Below, piece by piece: positions 1-5,275 of a stretch of DNA of 5,275 bases (its first letter is position 1; each line of letters starts with the position of its first letter). The translations under genes and the position numbers were made by a program. The stretch is from positions 1,493 through 6,767 of the forward strand of contig DOUU01000193.1 of the NCBI GenBank assembly GCA_003520425.1, in the 5' to 3' direction. The notes beneath the pieces were generated by a model, which saw nothing but the letters and a program-made list of their open reading frames with translations, did not search any database and had not been told where the DNA came from. Source of the stretch: Deltaproteobacteria bacterium. Its GTDB lineage: Bacteria; Myxococcota_A; UBA9160.

Positions 1-109
1 AGGGTTAGCCCGTGCCGATGCTCCGCAAATCTTGTCTCACTTGTCCCAGCCGGAGACCCATCCTACGCGAGGATAGAGCAGACGGGCAAGTGCCGGCTGC
101 CCGCCTATC
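1..109. other. Left edge, no gene recognised
   Basis: No recognisable coding region. The reading frame of the downstream transposase remnant is closed here by a TAG at 74-76, and the translated sequence between that stop and about position 120 does not resemble a transposase. The only structure I see is a weak inverted repeat, CGGGCA at 83-88 and TGCCCG at 98-103 with a 9-nt loop, which is too small to name. The stretch is probably decayed mobile-element or flanking DNA. Confidence 0.4.
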
Positions 110-409
110 GTGCCCCCCGGTCGTGGCAGGGCCATCTTCCAGAGCCACCGCTTCCGCCAGGCGTGTGGGGACTACTGGCTAGGGTTCACGACGCCCTATA
201 CACCTGAGCAAAGCGGCTTGATCGAGCGCTTCCTTCGAAACCTAAGAGAGGGGTGGACCTGGCAGACGAACTTCCAGAGTTTCCTGGAGGCGAAGCGCGT
301 CATGGGCCGGTGGATCGAGAATGACAATTGGAGTGCGAAGGACAGGACCAAAGTCGAAAACAGTGGTGCCCTAGAGTGTTGGGAGATCCAGTTTCCCGAG
401 CAACGTTAA
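110..409 (+). pseudogene. IS3-family-type transposase remnant (C-terminal integrase core)
   Basis: This is a fragment of a DDE (rve-type) transposase like OrfB of IS3-family elements, which catalyses cut-and-paste or copy-out transposition. The visible match runs from about 122 to 337: an IFQSHRFRQAC stretch, then TTPYTPEQSGLIERF, then a WQTNFQSFLEAKRVMGRWIE stretch. These correspond to the end of the integrase core with its third catalytic acidic residue, the Glu at 224-226. The second catalytic Asp, normally in a DNG motif just before the first stretch, is replaced by Gly/Arg-rich sequence. The first Asp and the whole N-terminal half are absent, and an in-frame TAG lies at 74-76. The last 25 or so codons also lose resemblance: the usual YN-x3-PH-x2-L motif is missing. 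A GTG at 110 is the only formal start and is unlikely to be used. No terminal inverted repeats were found. It is inactive, and its presence suggests the left side of the window has hosted mobile DNA. Confidence 0.8.
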
Positions 410-445
410 GAGACATTGCCATCGCGTCCGCGCGCACTGCGCCAT

Positions 446-451
446 GGGAGG
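446..451 (+). promoter_or_regulatory. Ribosome binding site of the cupin-cyclase gene
   Basis: GGGAGG is a strong Shine-Dalgarno match. It lies only 3 nt before the ATG at 455 but 9 nt before a second in-frame ATG at 461. Spacing therefore favours 461 as the real start, which would drop the first two residues (Met-Glu). I see no convincing -35/-10 promoter in the short gap after the transposase remnant. Confidence 0.6.
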
Positions 452-454
452 TAG

Positions 455-1321
455 ATGGAGATGCCGCGTCTACAGCGCAAGAGCTTCTATACTCCTGACA
501 CCGTCAGGGAGTTTCCGCGCGGGCGCGGGGAACTTGTCTCACTCGATGAAACAGTGATTGGCCACTTTCGTTTCGAGCCTGGCTGGCGCTGGTCGCACGA
601 TGTGCGCCCGATCGTGGGAACCGAGTGGTGTCAGGTTCGGCACGTCGGCGTCATCGTGGAGGGCGAGTTTCACGTGCAGCTCGCGGACGGGACGACGATG
701 GACTTCGCGCCAGGGGACGCCTACGAAATCCCCCCGGGACACGACGCATGGGTGAAGGGCGATACCGCGTGCGTCGGTTATGAATGGGCAGGCTCGCGAG
801 TGTATGCCCGAGCCCCTGAGGAGGATGCAGACGGCATCCTCGCCACGCTCCTCTTCACGGATATCGTTGGATCCACAACCATGCTCGAGCGGATCGGCGA
901 CAAGGCGTGGAGTGAACTGCTCTTGGCTCACAACGCGATGATCCGTGAGCAGCTCGACCATCACCGGGGTCGCGAGCTCGATACGACGGGAGACGGCTTC
1001 CTCGCGATGTTCGACAGTGCTTCACGCGCGGTTCGATGCGGTCTCAGGATCACGCAGGCGGCACATCGTATCGGACTCGCTATTCGCGTTGGATGTCATA
1101 CCGGGGAGATCGCTCTGGTCGCCGGGAGTGCGCGTGGAGTCGCGGTCCATACGGCGGCTCGGGTGATGGCGACCGCGGATGCCGGGAATGTTCTTGTCTC
1201 AAAGACCACGAGAGATCTGCTCGCGACTGCGGACTTTGGCGTCGAGCTGGTTGGGACATTCGAGTTCAAGGGACTTACCGGTCCACGTGAGATCTTCCGA
1301 GTGGCGATGTCGCAACCCTGA
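455..1321 (+). CDS. Cupin domain-class III nucleotide cyclase fusion protein
   Basis: A soluble protein of 288 residues from the ATG at 455, or 286 from the better-spaced ATG at 461. Residues about 8-117 form a single cupin barrel: GWRW at 43-46, a CQVRHVGVIVEGEF strand pair at 59-72, then PGDAYEIPPGHDAW at 86-99, which fits the second cupin motif (G-x5-P-x-G-x0-H). Metal ligands in the first motif are sparse. Residues about 127-284 are a class III adenylate/guanylate cyclase domain. Metal aspartates are D136 (FTDIVGST) and D180 (TTGDGF), and the transition-state Arg is R236. The substrate-selecting Lys position is D176 and the catalytic Asn position is H232 (AVHTAAR). The AVHxxAR form is familiar from a subgroup of cyclase domains fused to other modules. 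There is no signal peptide or TM segment. A plausible role is a cytoplasmic sensor whose cupin binds a small ligand and controls the cyclase. Whether it makes cAMP, cGMP or nothing is open. The gene is convergent with the downstream operon and looks less GC-rich than it, consistent with acquisition by transfer. Confidence 0.88.
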   Translation: MEMPRLQRKSFYTPDTVREFPRGRGELVSLDETVIGHFRFEPGWRWSHDVRPIVGTEWCQVRHVGVIVEGEFHVQLADGTTMDFAPGDAYEIPPGHDAWVKGDTACVGYEWAGSRVYARAPEEDADGILATLLFTDIVGSTTMLERIGDKAWSELLLAHNAMIREQLDHHRGRELDTTGDGFLAMFDSASRAVRCGLRITQAAHRIGLAIRVGCHTGEIALVAGSARGVAVHTAARVMATADAGNVLVSKTTRDLLATADFGVELVGTFEFKGLTGPREIFRVAMSQP

Positions 1322-1538
1322 TTCCGCCGGGAAGGTTGCAACACGAGCGTGATTCGTGACGATTTGGCGTCGGTCGCATGCCGTGGCCGCCCAGGGGCCT
1401 GGGCGGTGCTACCAGCCGCTCAGGACCGAGCTGTCCTCCACCATCGAGATTATCGGCACCAGTGGGCGTAACCCGGCAGAGCAATCGACGTCGGTTCCAT
1501 ACTCAAGGTGGTCGTATGTTCTCCTCGTTGGCGGATCA
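1322..1538. other. Non-coding gap between cupin-cyclase and tRNA fragment
   Basis: About 217 bases with no supported gene; open frames here are short and lack any family resemblance. It holds the strong hairpin at 1387-1406 (listed separately) and small palindromes such as GTTGCAAC at 1335-1342 and CGACGTCG at 1486-1493. The 3' half of the tRNA whose 5' half ends at 1539 is not present here: there is no T-loop TTCGA and no CCGGGGA acceptor strand on the minus strand. Confidence 0.5.
1387..1406. terminator. Perfect GC-rich hairpin, possible transcription end
   Basis: CCGCCCAGG is followed after 2 nt by its exact reverse complement CCTGGGCGG. In RNA this makes an 8-bp stem with a 4-nt loop, 65 nt past the cupin-cyclase stop codon and between two convergent transcription units. 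No T-run follows on either strand, so it is not a classical intrinsic terminator. It could be a U-tract-less terminator, a protein-binding palindrome, or a leftover of a mobile element. Confidence 0.4.
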
Positions 1539-1576
1539 TTAGCAGCCGACTGCTCTACCGACTGAGCTACCGGGGA
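1539..1576 (-). pseudogene. tRNA 5' half (tRNA-Asn-like), truncated at the anticodon loop
   Basis: Read on the minus strand: acceptor 5' strand TCCCCGG (1576-1570), U8/A9 as TA, D arm GCTC-AGTCGGTA-GAGC (1567-1552), then A26, anticodon 5' strand GTCGG (1550-1546) and loop CTGCTAA (1545-1539). The U at position 1 and the loop shape fit tRNA-Asn, whose loop is normally CTGTTAA; here the anticodon would read GCT, formally Ser, but the D arm is not Ser-like. The next bases, TGATC, do not pair with GTCGG, and no variable loop, T arm or 3' acceptor strand follows, so the gene is broken and cannot give a working tRNA. It begins 50 nt after the stop of the Fn3 lipoprotein gene and is transcribed in the same direction. 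The break probably marks an integration, deletion or assembly junction. Confidence 0.75.
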
Positions 1577-1626
1577 ACGGGGTCGGAATTTACGGGCCGC
1601 GAAGGGGAACGCGATGTGCCCGGGGC

Positions 1627-2925
1627 CTAGGGCTCCGGAGCCTCCACTTCGATGGGTGCCGAGGGTGGGGCGGAGCTGCCGTCGCTGCGGAAGAGCACCA
1701 CGACGTAGCGGTACTTGCGGCCCGGTGAGACGTCCCGGTCCACATAGTGATCCCCGCGCTCCCGGGCGATCTCCGAGTTCCCGAGCATGCCGGCGCGCTC
1801 GACGCGTGCAAACTCGAAGCCGTCGTCTGGACTGCGCTGCCAGGAGAGCTCAATCCCGCGCTCCTTTCCCTCGGCATGCAGCCCGTAGCCCTTGCTTACG
1901 ACCTCGAGCGGGTCCGACTCCGCGCTTTCGAGACCATCGGCGTCGAGGGCCACAAGGCTATAACGGACGACCTCGTCCGCTCCAACCTGCCCATCGTCCA
2001 CGGCGGTTTGGCTCGGTGGCACCGTGGCTACCACCTCCGGCTTCGTGGCGTCAGCCCGCCGGCGCAGCACCCGGTAGCCGGAAACATCGCGCTCCACGTT
2101 GGGCGCCCAGTGCAGGACGTTTCGGCCCAGGCTCTGGCTCGCCACCTCAAGCCCCGCCGGTGCCAAGGGGTCTGCCTTTGTCATGGCGCGCACGGGCTCG
2201 GTCGCCGGCCCCTGGCCTCCCGCCGCGTTGAACGCGGCCACGCGGTAGTAGAAAACCCGCAGGTCTCCAAGCGACGGATCGACGTACGCCGTGGCAAACC
2301 TGCCATCGAGGCGAGCGACCTTCTCGAAGCTGCCGGTGGCCGAGGGGCTCCTCAGTACGACGTAGCCCGCCACGGTGGGATCGTCGACGGGCTGCCAGGC
2401 GAGGGCGATCTTGCGCGGGAGCTGACTGTACGCGTGGAGCGCCTCCGGGGCCGACGGCACCGCGGCCGTCGTCGCGCTTGCGACCTCCGACGCTGACGCC
2501 GAGAGGTGTCCGGACGCGTCGTAGGCGCGTATGCGGTAGTAGTAAGAGGCACCGTCGCCAAGCCCCGGCGCCAGAGTCTTCTTGCGCGCGAGATCAAACC
2601 CCCTGTCGGTGTAGCTCGTCTCGAAGCGGTCGGTGATGACCGCCATGCGTTCGAAGGGCCCGCTTGCGTTGAGCGACCGCTCAATCACGTAGCCCGCGGC
2701 CGCAGCCGTTGCGATCGGGTCCCAGGACAACGGCACCTGGCGCAGCTGTTTGGACTGCGCGTGCAGACCCGTCGGCGCAGGCAGGTTCGCAGGAGGCTTC
2801 TCGGAGAGGAGGGGGATCGGCGGCTGCGATTTGCCAAGGACCGCTTCCCGTGCGCGTCCGAGGTCGACGGAGCTCGAGCAGCCTGCGAGGGCCACAAAGA
2901 GAAGGAGTGCTGCGGCACCCCTCAT
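1627..2925 (-). CDS. Lipoprotein with four fibronectin type III-like domains
   Basis: 432 residues from the ATG at 2925-2923. This start is chosen because it opens directly into a lipoprotein signal peptide with an ideal lipobox L13-A14-G15-C16, and because it overlaps the upstream stop codon as ATGA. A longer frame starting upstream would bury the signal peptide. Ser17 after the lipidated Cys suggests outer-membrane sorting. A linker (about 20-48) leads to four repeated beta-sandwich units at about 49-153, 157-249, 253-343 and 347-429. Each has the Fn3 pattern: a P-x-x-L entry strand, a core Trp (W68, W177, W273, W362), a GY-x-V/I-x-R strand in the first three, and a YYYRI/YYRV/RYSLV/YRYVV strand with A-x-D/N-x-x-G after it in the first three. 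No catalytic motif is seen, so it is likely a binding or scaffolding protein in the envelope. It is the last gene of the operon with the TPR lipoprotein and adenylate cyclase. The third and fourth domains are the most diverged. Confidence 0.85.
   Translation of the reverse strand: MRGAAALLLFVALAGCSSSVDLGRAREAVLGKSQPPIPLLSEKPPANLPAPTGLHAQSKQLRQVPLSWDPIATAAAAGYVIERSLNASGPFERMAVITDRFETSYTDRGFDLARKKTLAPGLGDGASYYYRIRAYDASGHLSASASEVASATTAAVPSAPEALHAYSQLPRKIALAWQPVDDPTVAGYVVLRSPSATGSFEKVARLDGRFATAYVDPSLGDLRVFYYRVAAFNAAGGQGPATEPVRAMTKADPLAPAGLEVASQSLGRNVLHWAPNVERDVSGYRVLRRRADATKPEVVATVPPSQTAVDDGQVGADEVVRYSLVALDADGLESAESDPLEVVSKGYGLHAEGKERGIELSWQRSPDDGFEFARVERAGMLGNSEIARERGDHYVDRDVSPGRKYRYVVVLFRSDGSSAPPSAPIEVEAPEP
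2922..2925 (-). promoter_or_regulatory. ATGA start/stop overlap, TPR to Fn3 lipoprotein
   Basis: The ATG start of the Fn3 lipoprotein overlaps the TGA stop of the TPR lipoprotein. A GGGAG sequence at 2938-2942 on the minus strand lies 12 nt before the ATG and may help re-initiation. This overlap decides the start of the downstream gene. Confidence 0.8.
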
Positions 2926-4016
2926 CGGTGACTCTTGCTCCCGTCGGGCTCGGCGCGCAGCTGCTCCAAGTTCTCGAGCAGCTTCTCGGTGCGGGCGACA
3001 TAGGCGAGGGCGCGCTCGTTCTCGGGTTCGATGAGGAGAGCCCGGCGCCACTGATCAAGGGCCGCTTGGAGGTCCTCCTCGCGGAAGGCGGTTCGCCCCG
3101 ACTCAATGAGACCCTCCACCTCGGGCGAGAGCCGCTGGCGCACCGCCGCAAGATGCTTTCGCGCGGCGGCATGATGGGAGTCGGCCTCGAGCGCCCGCAG
3201 ATCCTGTTGGATGGCCGTAAAGCCATCCCCTTTCTGTTCCGCCGCGAGGGCATTCTGGTAGAAGCCTTCCGCTCGGATCTGTGCCTCGGTGGCGTTCGCA
3301 CCGGGCCGGTCCGCGCGAGCAATCGTCGCGCCCGGGGCCCCCTTTCCCGCCGCCCGGGGTTCCTCATCGCGCCCCGAGGCGATGTAGGAGAGATAGCCCT
3401 GCGCGCTTTCGTTGCCGGGCTCAAGGTCTAGGACGCTGCGAAACTCGCGCTCGGCGCTGGCATAGCGTCCTGCGTTGAAATCCCGTCGTCCGCGGCCAAG
3501 CCGTTCGTCGACCTCGCCTCTCAGCGCGGCCTCGAACTCCGCCTGGTTCGTCTCGAGCTCGGGGTCGAACGGGTCGAGCTGTCGGAGGAGAATGAGCTGT
3601 GAGCGCGCCTCCGGCAGGTCCCCGCGCGCGAACGCGTTCTTGTAGGCCTCTTGGACGGCGAGCTTGCGCGCGGCGAGGACCCGGGAGAGGTCTTGGACGT
3701 GGGCCATGGTTTCCCGGTCGTCGGGCTCGAGCTTCGCGGCGAGGCGGTAGTTGAGGATGGCCTCTGCGAGGCGCTCCTTGCGCTCGAAATAGCGCGCACG
3801 CTGCTTGTAGCGCACCACGAGCTGATGGAACTCGTCCTCCACCTCTGCGATGCGCTTTTTTGCGGCCTCGTGCTGCAGGCTGTCGGGCGGAATCTGGCGC
3901 CACACCTCAAGCGCGCCGCGGCGGTCGCCCTCACGGTAGAGCTTTTCACCGCGCTCGAGCGGCGTCGTGCAGGAGATGAGCACGAGCCCTGCGAGGAGAG
4001 GAGCGAGCCGTTTCAC
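2922..4016 (-). CDS. TPR-repeat lipoprotein
   Basis: 364 residues starting at a GTG (4016-4014) that overlaps the stop codon of the upstream adenylate cyclase as GTGA. The start is supported by an immediate lipoprotein signal: MKRLA, a short hydrophobic core, and lipobox L13-I14-S15-C16. Thr17 is compatible with outer-membrane retention. The mature part is almost wholly alpha-helical with TPR-like units at about 20-48, 67-100, 120-150, 168-202, 246-280 and 297-333. The clearest are A-x-x-N-Y-R-L-A-A-K-L-E-P-D, Y-A-S-A-E-R-E-F-R-S-V-L-D-L-E-P-G-N and L-Q-A-A-L-D-Q-W-R-R-A-L-L-I-E-P-E-N, each ending in the usual hydrophobic-E-P-D/G/E. A Gly/Ala/Arg-rich low-complexity linker (about 215-243) separates the first four units from the last two. 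It is expected to mediate protein-protein contacts at the periplasmic face. The weak AGGAG at 4031-4035 lies 14 nt before the start, so expression probably depends on translational coupling to the cyclase. Specific partner unknown. Confidence 0.87.
   Translation of the reverse strand: MKRLAPLLAGLVLISCTTPLERGEKLYREGDRRGALEVWRQIPPDSLQHEAAKKRIAEVEDEFHQLVVRYKQRARYFERKERLAEAILNYRLAAKLEPDDRETMAHVQDLSRVLAARKLAVQEAYKNAFARGDLPEARSQLILLRQLDPFDPELETNQAEFEAALRGEVDERLGRGRRDFNAGRYASAEREFRSVLDLEPGNESAQGYLSYIASGRDEEPRAAGKGAPGATIARADRPGANATEAQIRAEGFYQNALAAEQKGDGFTAIQQDLRALEADSHHAAARKHLAAVRQRLSPEVEGLIESGRTAFREEDLQAALDQWRRALLIEPENERALAYVARTEKLLENLEQLRAEPDGSKSHR
4013..4016 (-). promoter_or_regulatory. GTGA start/stop overlap, cyclase to TPR lipoprotein
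   Basis: The GTG start of the TPR lipoprotein and the TGA stop of the adenylate cyclase share these four bases. This arrangement usually gives termination-reinitiation coupling, so the two proteins should be made in linked amounts. Confidence 0.8.
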
Positions 4017-5275
4017 AACGGAGCCGCTTGCTCCTGGGGGCCGTCGAGCTCGACGGCATAGACATGCACGGGCTCGACGCGGCCGGAGAGCTGGCGCTCA
4101 CCTTCGAATCGGAGTCGGAACGCTCCGCGCACGCGGCGCTGGACGGCCTCCGACACCAGGATCTCCCGAGGTCTGGCGAGCTTCTCGAGGCGGTGAGCCA
4201 CGTTCACGGCGTCGCCAATGGCAGTGAAGTCCGTGCGCCGATCCGAGCCGATATTGCCGACGACGACAAGACCCGAGTGGATGCCGATTCCGACATCCAC
4301 TGCGACTTCGCCCTCGCCACCCGGACCTTTCACCGAGAGCTGAACGTTGCGCTCGGCGACCGCGCGCACGATGTCCTCTGCAGCGGCCACAGCGCGGAGT
4401 GCGTGGTCGGGCTGCGGCGCGGGCGCGCCAAAGTAAGCCATGACGGAGTCGCCGATGAACTTGTCGATCGTTCCGCCGCGGGCGAGGATGCGATCGGAAA
4501 CCAGTTGGAAGACGTCGTTCAAGAGGCTCACGACATTGCGCGCCTTCATGCCCTCGGAAAGGCGCGTAAAGCGCCGGATGTCGGCAAAGAGGATCGTGAC
4601 CTCTCGCTCGGCCCCGGAGAGCTCGTCGCCGTCGGGCGTCTGAAGCAGCTGGTTCAAGACGTAGTCGCTCACATAACGGCCGAAGGCGCTCTGGATCCTC
4701 TCCTTTTGCTGGAGGGACTCTCCCATCTCGTTGAACGCGCGGGTGAGCTCACCCACCTCGTCCCGCGAAGTGGGCGGGACGCGGGCCGTGAGATCCCCCT
4801 TGGTGAGGCGCTCGACGCCGGCGCGCAGGCGACGGAGCGGCCCGGCAAGGAAAGCCACGAAGACAAGGCCCGAGCCCACCCCGATCACGATGACGCCGGA
4901 GGCTACGGCGGCAAGCTGCTTGCGGCTCTCCCGAACCACGGGGTCGACGAGAATCCCGAGGTCGAGCTCGACCTCTGCCTCTCCAATCAAGACCTCCTGA
5001 AAAGCGATGGGGGTCGCGGCGAGAAGAAGCTTTCGGGCGTGCACCACGGTCGGAAGACGATGCTGCGAGGAGGCGGCGGCGATCGAGAACCGCGGCCGCT
5101 TCTGTCCGCGCTCCTCCGCATCGAGGGAGGCGACGACCTGGCCCTCGCGATCGAGGAGCCGGACGCCGACGACGCCTTGACCGCGGCCCACCTCCTTCAC
5201 GAGGCCATCGAGGGTGAGATCGTCCCCCGCGAGGAGCGGCTCCTTGGCATTGCCCGCCAGGTTTGCGACGAGGGT
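4013..5275 (-). CDS. Membrane-bound adenylate cyclase with periplasmic sensor and HAMP domain (5' end missing)
   Basis: The frame stays open to the window edge, so 420 residues are visible and the N-terminus, expected to hold the first TM helix and more of the sensor, lies outside. A GTG at 5200 is in frame but internal, because the 25 codons before it (ANLAGNAKEPLLAGDD) continue a typical extracytoplasmic sensor. In visible numbering: sensor domain about 1-120, TM helix about 121-145, HAMP domain about 143-195 (PLRRLRAGVERLTKGDL and DEVGELTRAFNEM), a cyclase-transducer helix with FGRYVS at 198-203, and a class III cyclase domain about 224-411. All canonical catalytic residues are present: metal D232 (FADIRRFT) and D276, substrate-specifying K272 (DKFIGD) and D349 (TDFTAIGD), N358 and R362 (VNVAHR). 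The Lys/Asp pair points to ATP, hence cAMP production in the cytoplasm in response to a periplasmic or membrane signal. It is the first visible gene of a coupled operon with two lipoproteins, which suggests these take part in sensing. The signal is unknown. Confidence 0.92.
   Translation of the reverse strand, partial: TLVANLAGNAKEPLLAGDDLTLDGLVKEVGRGQGVVGVRLLDREGQVVASLDAEERGQKRPRFSIAAASSQHRLPTVVHARKLLLAATPIAFQEVLIGEAEVELDLGILVDPVVRESRKQLAAVASGVIVIGVGSGLVFVAFLAGPLRRLRAGVERLTKGDLTARVPPTSRDEVGELTRAFNEMGESLQQKERIQSAFGRYVSDYVLNQLLQTPDGDELSGAEREVTILFADIRRFTRLSEGMKARNVVSLLNDVFQLVSDRILARGGTIDKFIGDSVMAYFGAPAPQPDHALRAVAAAEDIVRAVAERNVQLSVKGPGGEGEVAVDVGIGIHSGLVVVGNIGSDRRTDFTAIGDAVNVAHRLEKLARPREILVSEAVQRRVRGAFRLRFEGERQLSGRVEPVHVYAVELDGPQEQAAPL

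Noticed and set aside
378..410. Possible promoter before the cupin-cyclase
   Set aside because: A TTGGGA at 379-384 has no acceptable -10 hexamer at normal spacing.
1498..1518. CATAC/GTATG inverted repeat near the tRNA fragment
   Set aside because: Five-base arms with an 11-nt loop are expected by chance.
1356..1565. Small plus-strand frame containing IEIIGTSG, reminiscent of the dodecin N-terminus
   Set aside because: Only about seven residues resemble dodecin, the rest of the family pattern is absent, and the frame runs through the antisense of the tRNA fragment.
1322..1576. tRNA interrupted by a group I intron at the anticodon loop
   Set aside because: No 3' exon (T arm and CCGGGGA acceptor strand) is found on the minus strand before the cupin-cyclase gene.
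1747..2496. Long plus-strand open frame opposite the Fn3 lipoprotein
   Set aside because: It is antisense to a gene with a lipobox and repeated domains, has no family resemblance, and its length is explained by high GC content.
2926..3051. Upstream extension of the Fn3 lipoprotein by 42 residues
   Set aside because: The extension is Arg-rich, overlaps the TPR gene and would bury the lipoprotein signal peptide; the ATGA start at 2925 is far better.
2681..3424. Minus-strand frame overlapping the TPR and Fn3 genes
   Set aside because: Low-complexity Arg/Ser/Pro-rich product in a shifted frame; an artefact of GC-rich coding DNA.
2709..3431. Long plus-strand open frame opposite the TPR lipoprotein
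   Set aside because: Arg/Gly-rich shadow translation with no motifs; the opposite strand has clear TPR units and start/stop overlaps.
1..5275. CRISPR array, defence system or riboswitch
   Set aside because: No spaced direct repeats, no defence-family motifs and no recognisable riboswitch core were seen on either strand.

Overview
The window looks like chromosomal DNA from a GC-rich Gram-negative bacterium. The evidence is two consecutive lipoproteins with clean lipoboxes, a membrane-bound HAMP/class III adenylate cyclase, and strongly GC-biased codon use on the right side. The gene style (cyclase plus TPR and fibronectin-III lipoproteins) is reminiscent of Myxococcota/Desulfobacterota-type genomes, but that placement is a guess.

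Left part (1-1538, lower GC by eye): the decayed C-terminal end of an IS3-family-type transposase (110-409) lies 45 bp upstream of an intact plus-strand gene (455 or 461 to 1321). That gene encodes a cupin domain fused to a class III nucleotide cyclase domain. The cyclase keeps both metal aspartates and the transition-state arginine but has lost the usual substrate-selecting lysine and the catalytic asparagine. After it comes about 300 bp of non-coding DNA with a perfect 9-bp-arm hairpin (1387-1406).

Junction (1539-1576, minus strand): the 5' half of a tRNA, best read as tRNA-Asn-like, with acceptor 5' strand, U8/A9, full D arm, anticodon 5' strand and loop. It stops at the anticodon loop and continues into unrelated sequence. 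It marks a rearrangement or island boundary between the left and right parts.

Right part (1627-5275, very GC rich, all minus strand): a tightly coupled three-gene operon. In transcription order these are a periplasmic-sensor/TM/HAMP/adenylate cyclase (5' end beyond the window), a TPR lipoprotein, and a four-domain fibronectin-III-like lipoprotein. Both junctions are 4-base start/stop overlaps (GTGA, ATGA). The cyclase has all six canonical catalytic residues, so it should make cAMP in the cytoplasm in response to something sensed in the periplasm. The two lipoproteins would sit in the envelope and could act as sensor partners or as a scaffold; their role is not known from the sequence.

The most interesting items are the cupin-cyclase fusion with an atypical active site, the tRNA broken at the anticodon loop, and the coupled cyclase/TPR/Fn3 lipoprotein operon.
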